NCBI GenBank assembly: GCA_947459855.1
Contig: CANHFL010000029.1
Span: 1-8,417 of the forward strand
Direction: 5' to 3'
DNA from: Planctomycetaceae bacterium
Lineage (GTDB): Bacteria > Planctomycetota > Phycisphaerae > Phycisphaerales > SM1A02
Length of the DNA: 8,417 nt
The notes beneath the pieces were generated by a model. That model worked only from the letters and a program-made list of their open reading frames with translations, was not told the DNA's origin and did no database searches. Each line of letters begins with the position of its first letter. The stretch's first letter is position 1. This document shows positions 6,152 to 8,417 of this stretch, piece by piece. Both the position numbers and the translations under genes were made by a program.

Positions 6152-7135
6152 ATGGCCCCGACCGGACTTCTCATCCTCGCCAGCCTGCTGATCGTGGCCG
6201 CGTCCGTGGCGGGCGGCCTGCTGCCGGTGCTGGTCCACCTGACGCATCGGCGCCTCCAGTTCGGCTTGAGTTTCGTCTCCGGCGTGATGCTGGGCGTGGC
6301 GCTCTTCCACATGCTGCCGCATGCGCTGATGGCTCGCCTGGAAGCCGGCGGTGACCCGCACGAGGCGCACGGGATCCTTGATCCGCTCATGCTGGCGCTG
6401 GTCCTCGGGTTCCTCGCCATGTTCATCCTGGCGCGCTTCGCCCATGTCCACCAGCACGAGCCGCCGGAGCCCGCGTGCGACGATCCGCACCATGGCCACT
6501 CGCACGGGCACGCCTGCCGGCATTCGCACGCCGAGCCCGCCGCGGTCGGCCGTACCGCGTGGATCGGCGCGGCGCTGGGCATGGGGCTGCACTCGCTGCT
6601 CGACGGCGTTGCGCTGGCCGCCAGCGTGGCCGCCGTGGCCGGTGCAGCCGGGGGTGGCCCGATCACCACGTTCGCCGGCCTTGGCACGTTCGTCGCCATC
6701 CTGCTGCACAAGCCGTTCGACGCGATGACGGTGGCCACGCTCCTGCGCGCGGGCGGTGCCAGCCGCGGGCGCGTGATCGCGGTGAACCTGGGCTTTGCGC
6801 TGCTGGTTCCCCTCGGCGTGCTGCTGTTCCACACCGGCGTGGCCGCCTTGGGCGACGCGTCCGGCGTCGTGCCGTGGGTGCTCGCGTTCTCCGCGGGCTC
6901 GTTCCTGTGCATCGCCGCCGTCGACCTGCTGCCCGAGGTGCAGTTCCATCGCCACGACCGGCTGGGCCTCTCCGCCGCGCTCGTCCTGGGCTTGGCCATC
7001 GCCTGGGGCGTCGCGCGCATCGAGGCCGCCGCCCACGGCCACCTACACTCGGATTCCCCGGCTGCGGTGCCCGCCGATGCGGTCCACGACCACGGCCACG
7101 CCCACGATCACGCCAACCACGAGCCGCACCCATGA
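6152..7135 (+). CDS. ZIP-family divalent metal transporter
   Basis: ZIP proteins carry Zn2+, Fe2+ or similar ions across the inner membrane toward the cytoplasm. The 327-residue product shows eight hydrophobic segments, at about 5-30, 36-59, 77-97, 136-163, 172-197, 208-230, 239-260 and 272-290. The long loop between segments 3 and 4 is His-rich (about 98-126, including HHGHSHGH), as is typical of the family. Segment 4 has H147-S-L-L-D151-G, similar to the HNxxD/E-G metal-site motif. Segment 5 has H186-K-P-F-D190 where HE-type motifs are usual, so a glutamate is replaced by lysine. The C-terminal tail is also rich in His (HDHGHAHDH, 312-320). The ATG at 6152 is preferred to an in-frame GTG at 6125 because it begins directly before the first membrane segment; neither has a clear Shine-Dalgarno. 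The stop overlaps the next start by 4 bases. Substrate and direction are inferred from the family only. Confidence 0.9.
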   Translation: MAPTGLLILASLLIVAASVAGGLLPVLVHLTHRRLQFGLSFVSGVMLGVALFHMLPHALMARLEAGGDPHEAHGILDPLMLALVLGFLAMFILARFAHVHQHEPPEPACDDPHHGHSHGHACRHSHAEPAAVGRTAWIGAALGMGLHSLLDGVALAASVAAVAGAAGGGPITTFAGLGTFVAILLHKPFDAMTVATLLRAGGASRGRVIAVNLGFALLVPLGVLLFHTGVAALGDASGVVPWVLAFSAGSFLCIAAVDLLPEVQFHRHDRLGLSAALVLGLAIAWGVARIEAAAHGHLHSDSPAAVPADAVHDHGHAHDHANHEPHP

Positions 7136-7314
7136 GAGCCGAACGCGTCCTCGCCGAACTCAACCGCATCCGCCAGGACCTGGACAAGGACCCGAAGGAT
7201 CCCGAGTGGTTCACGCTGCACCACGCGTTCTGCTTCATCTCGTACAAGCTGGGCGATTTCCAGAAGTACCTGGACGAGACCGTCAAGCCCGGCGACGAAC
7301 CCGACTTCGACTGA
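7132..7314 (+). CDS. Small 60-residue protein of unknown function
   Basis: The ATG overlaps the transporter stop codon in an ATGA, and the gene ends 7 bases before ileS, so it is likely translated by coupling within one operon. The protein is charged and probably mostly helical. A first segment (MRAERVLAELNRIRQDLDKD, 1-20) looks like an amphipathic helix. The linker PKDPEW and an aromatic-rich helix around LHHAFCFISYKL (29-40) follow, then an acidic end (GDEPDFD). There is no signal peptide and no convincing membrane segment. His30, His31 and Cys34 are too few to claim a metal site. I do not recognise the family. Reality of the gene is supported by the tight spacing on both sides and the sensible amino-acid composition; role unknown. 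Confidence 0.75.
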   Translation: MRAERVLAELNRIRQDLDKDPKDPEWFTLHHAFCFISYKLGDFQKYLDETVKPGDEPDFD

Positions 7315-7321
7315 GCGCACC

Positions 7322-8417
7322 ATGCCCGACTACAAGGCCACGCTGAACCTACCGAAGACCGCCTTCGCCATGAAGGCGAACCTTGCGCAGGCAGAGCCGC
7401 AGTCGATCGCGCGCTGGCAGCAGGAGCAGCTCTACGACGCCGTCCAGGCCGCGCGCGCGAATGCGCCGCTCTTCGCGTTCCACGACGGCCCGCCGTATGC
7501 CAATGGCTCGATCCACCTGGGCCACCTGCTGAACAAGGTCCTCAAGGACATCGTCGTGCGCGCCCACCTGATGGAGGGGCAGCGCGTGCCCTACGTGCCG
7601 GGCTGGGATTGCCACGGCCTGCCGATCGAGCACAAGGTCGTCACCGAGATGAACGAGAAGGGCAAGCTCCAGAAGGTCATGGAGCTGCCGGACGACCAGC
7701 GCCGCATGGTGATCCGTCGCGAGTGCCAGGCGTACGCCGAGAAGTTCGTGAAGCTGCAGGCGGGGCAGATGCAGCGCCTCCTCACCCTGGCCGACTACGC
7801 GAACCCGTACCTCACGATGAAGCCGGCCTTCGAGGGCGCGGTGATCGAGGACTTCGCCGACCTGGTCGAGCAGGGCCTGGTGATGCGTGCGCTGAAGCCC
7901 GTGCACTGGTCGATCGCCAACCGCACCGCGCTGGCCGAGGCCGAGCTGGAGTACGAGGACCGCGAGGACCTGTCGGTGTACGTCGACTTCGAGGCCGCGG
8001 ACCGTGAGGCCGTCGAGCGCGCGTTCGGCTGCGAACTTGACTGCACGCCGAGCTTCACCATCTGGACGACCACGCCCTGGACGCTCCCGGCGAACCTTGC
8101 GATCGCGGTGCACCCGGACTACCGCTACGCGGTCGTCGAGGTGGACGGCAACCTGGCGATCATGGCGAGCGACCTGGTCGCCAAGGTGACGAAGCTGGCC
8201 GGCAGCGAGGCCGTCCGCACGGTCGCCGAGGCCGACGGCGCGAAGCTGGTCGGCCTGCGCTACAAGCACCCGTTCTGCCCGCGCGAGGGCCGCGTGGTGG
8301 CCGCGGACTACGTGACGCTCGAGGACGGCACGGGCCTGGTCCACACCGCCCCCGGCCACGGCGCCGAGGACTACCGCACGGGCCTCAAGGAAGGGCTGGA
8401 GACGTACTGCCCGGTGC
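7322..8417 (+). CDS. ileS: Isoleucine-tRNA ligase, N-terminal part, cut by the window edge
   Basis: IleRS charges tRNA-Ile with isoleucine and edits valine. From the ATG at 7322 the frame runs without a stop for 365 codons to the window end, roughly the first 40% of a family of about 930 residues. It begins MPDYKATLNLPKTAFAMKAN, a bacterial-type start. The class I HIGH signature is GPPYANGSIHLGH (56-68), followed by GWDCHGLPIEHKV (94-106) in the catalytic domain. The CP1 editing domain is under way, with WTTTPWTLPAN (248-258) and GTGLVHTAPGHGAEDY (336-351), including the editing aspartate D350. The KMSKS loop, anticodon-binding domain and C-terminal zinc site lie beyond the window. The gene is 7 bases after the small-protein gene, without a Shine-Dalgarno and with no T-box-like leader. 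Confidence 0.97.
   Translation, partial: MPDYKATLNLPKTAFAMKANLAQAEPQSIARWQQEQLYDAVQAARANAPLFAFHDGPPYANGSIHLGHLLNKVLKDIVVRAHLMEGQRVPYVPGWDCHGLPIEHKVVTEMNEKGKLQKVMELPDDQRRMVIRRECQAYAEKFVKLQAGQMQRLLTLADYANPYLTMKPAFEGAVIEDFADLVEQGLVMRALKPVHWSIANRTALAEAELEYEDREDLSVYVDFEAADREAVERAFGCELDCTPSFTIWTTTPWTLPANLAIAVHPDYRYAVVEVDGNLAIMASDLVAKVTKLAGSEAVRTVAEADGAKLVGLRYKHPFCPREGRVVAADYVTLEDGTGLVHTAPGHGAEDYRTGLKEGLETYCPV

Noticed and set aside
3025..6354. A 1109-codon open frame on the plus strand, opposite mutS and running through the tRNA
   Set aside because: It lies antisense to an intact mutS with all motifs, continues through the tRNA gene and its terminator, and its protein is Arg/Gly/Ala-rich without any domain. 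It is a shadow caused by the GC-rich codon use of mutS.
5987..7042. A 351-codon minus-strand frame covering the tRNA and opposite the ZIP gene
   Set aside because: It begins inside the ZIP gene, which has eight membrane segments, and it ends inside the tRNA. Its composition is that of a reverse-strand shadow.
7315..7321. Possible T-box or other tRNA-sensing leader before ileS
   Set aside because: The gap to the preceding gene is only 7 bases, leaving no room for a leader. No such element was recognised upstream of the transporter in 6037-6151 either.

Overview
The window is very GC-rich DNA from a bacterial chromosome and is filled mostly with housekeeping genes. The best guess for its source is a planctomycete, probably of the Phycisphaerae. 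This is an inference from three things: the type of L27 N-terminus (MAHKKGQGS...), a secreted protein whose conserved blocks I associate with that group, and the near absence of Shine-Dalgarno sequences. No database search was possible. I see no mobile element, CRISPR array, phage gene or defence system.

Layout. Bases 1-185 are the probable start of an unidentified minus-strand gene that leaves the window. It diverges from a small secreted protein gene (233-907). Next come rpmA (ribosomal protein L27, 1073-1348) and obg (ribosome-associated GTPase, 1446-2492). They are in the usual order, but the usual partner rplU is missing and a strong intrinsic terminator or attenuator lies between them. 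Converging on obg from the minus strand is a block read as tRNA-Ala(CGC) (6036-5964), a terminator, mutS (5838-3112) and a thioredoxin-fold gene (3089-2502). The last two are probably co-transcribed. Diverging from the tRNA is a tight plus-strand cluster: a ZIP-family metal transporter (6152-7135), a 60-residue protein of unknown function that overlaps it by 4 bases (7132-7314), and the first 365 codons of ileS (from 7322), which leaves the window.

Regulation visible in the sequence. The tRNA-Ala and rpmA genes each have a sigma-70-like promoter with the same -35 hexamer, TTGCGG, and a 17-base spacer. Three genes without a Shine-Dalgarno (the secreted protein, mutS and the thioredoxin-fold gene) have a TAnnnT hexamer ending 7-8 bases before their ATG, which suggests leaderless transcripts. 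Two hairpins followed by T-tracts are convincing terminators: rpmA/obg and tRNA/mutS.

Together the genes serve ribosome assembly and translation (L27, Obg, tRNA-Ala, IleRS), mismatch repair (MutS), redox chemistry (thioredoxin fold) and divalent metal transport. The least understood pieces are the 60-residue protein before ileS, the ZIP protein's unusual metal-site residues, and the secreted protein. I found no clear candidate for a new multi-gene system.
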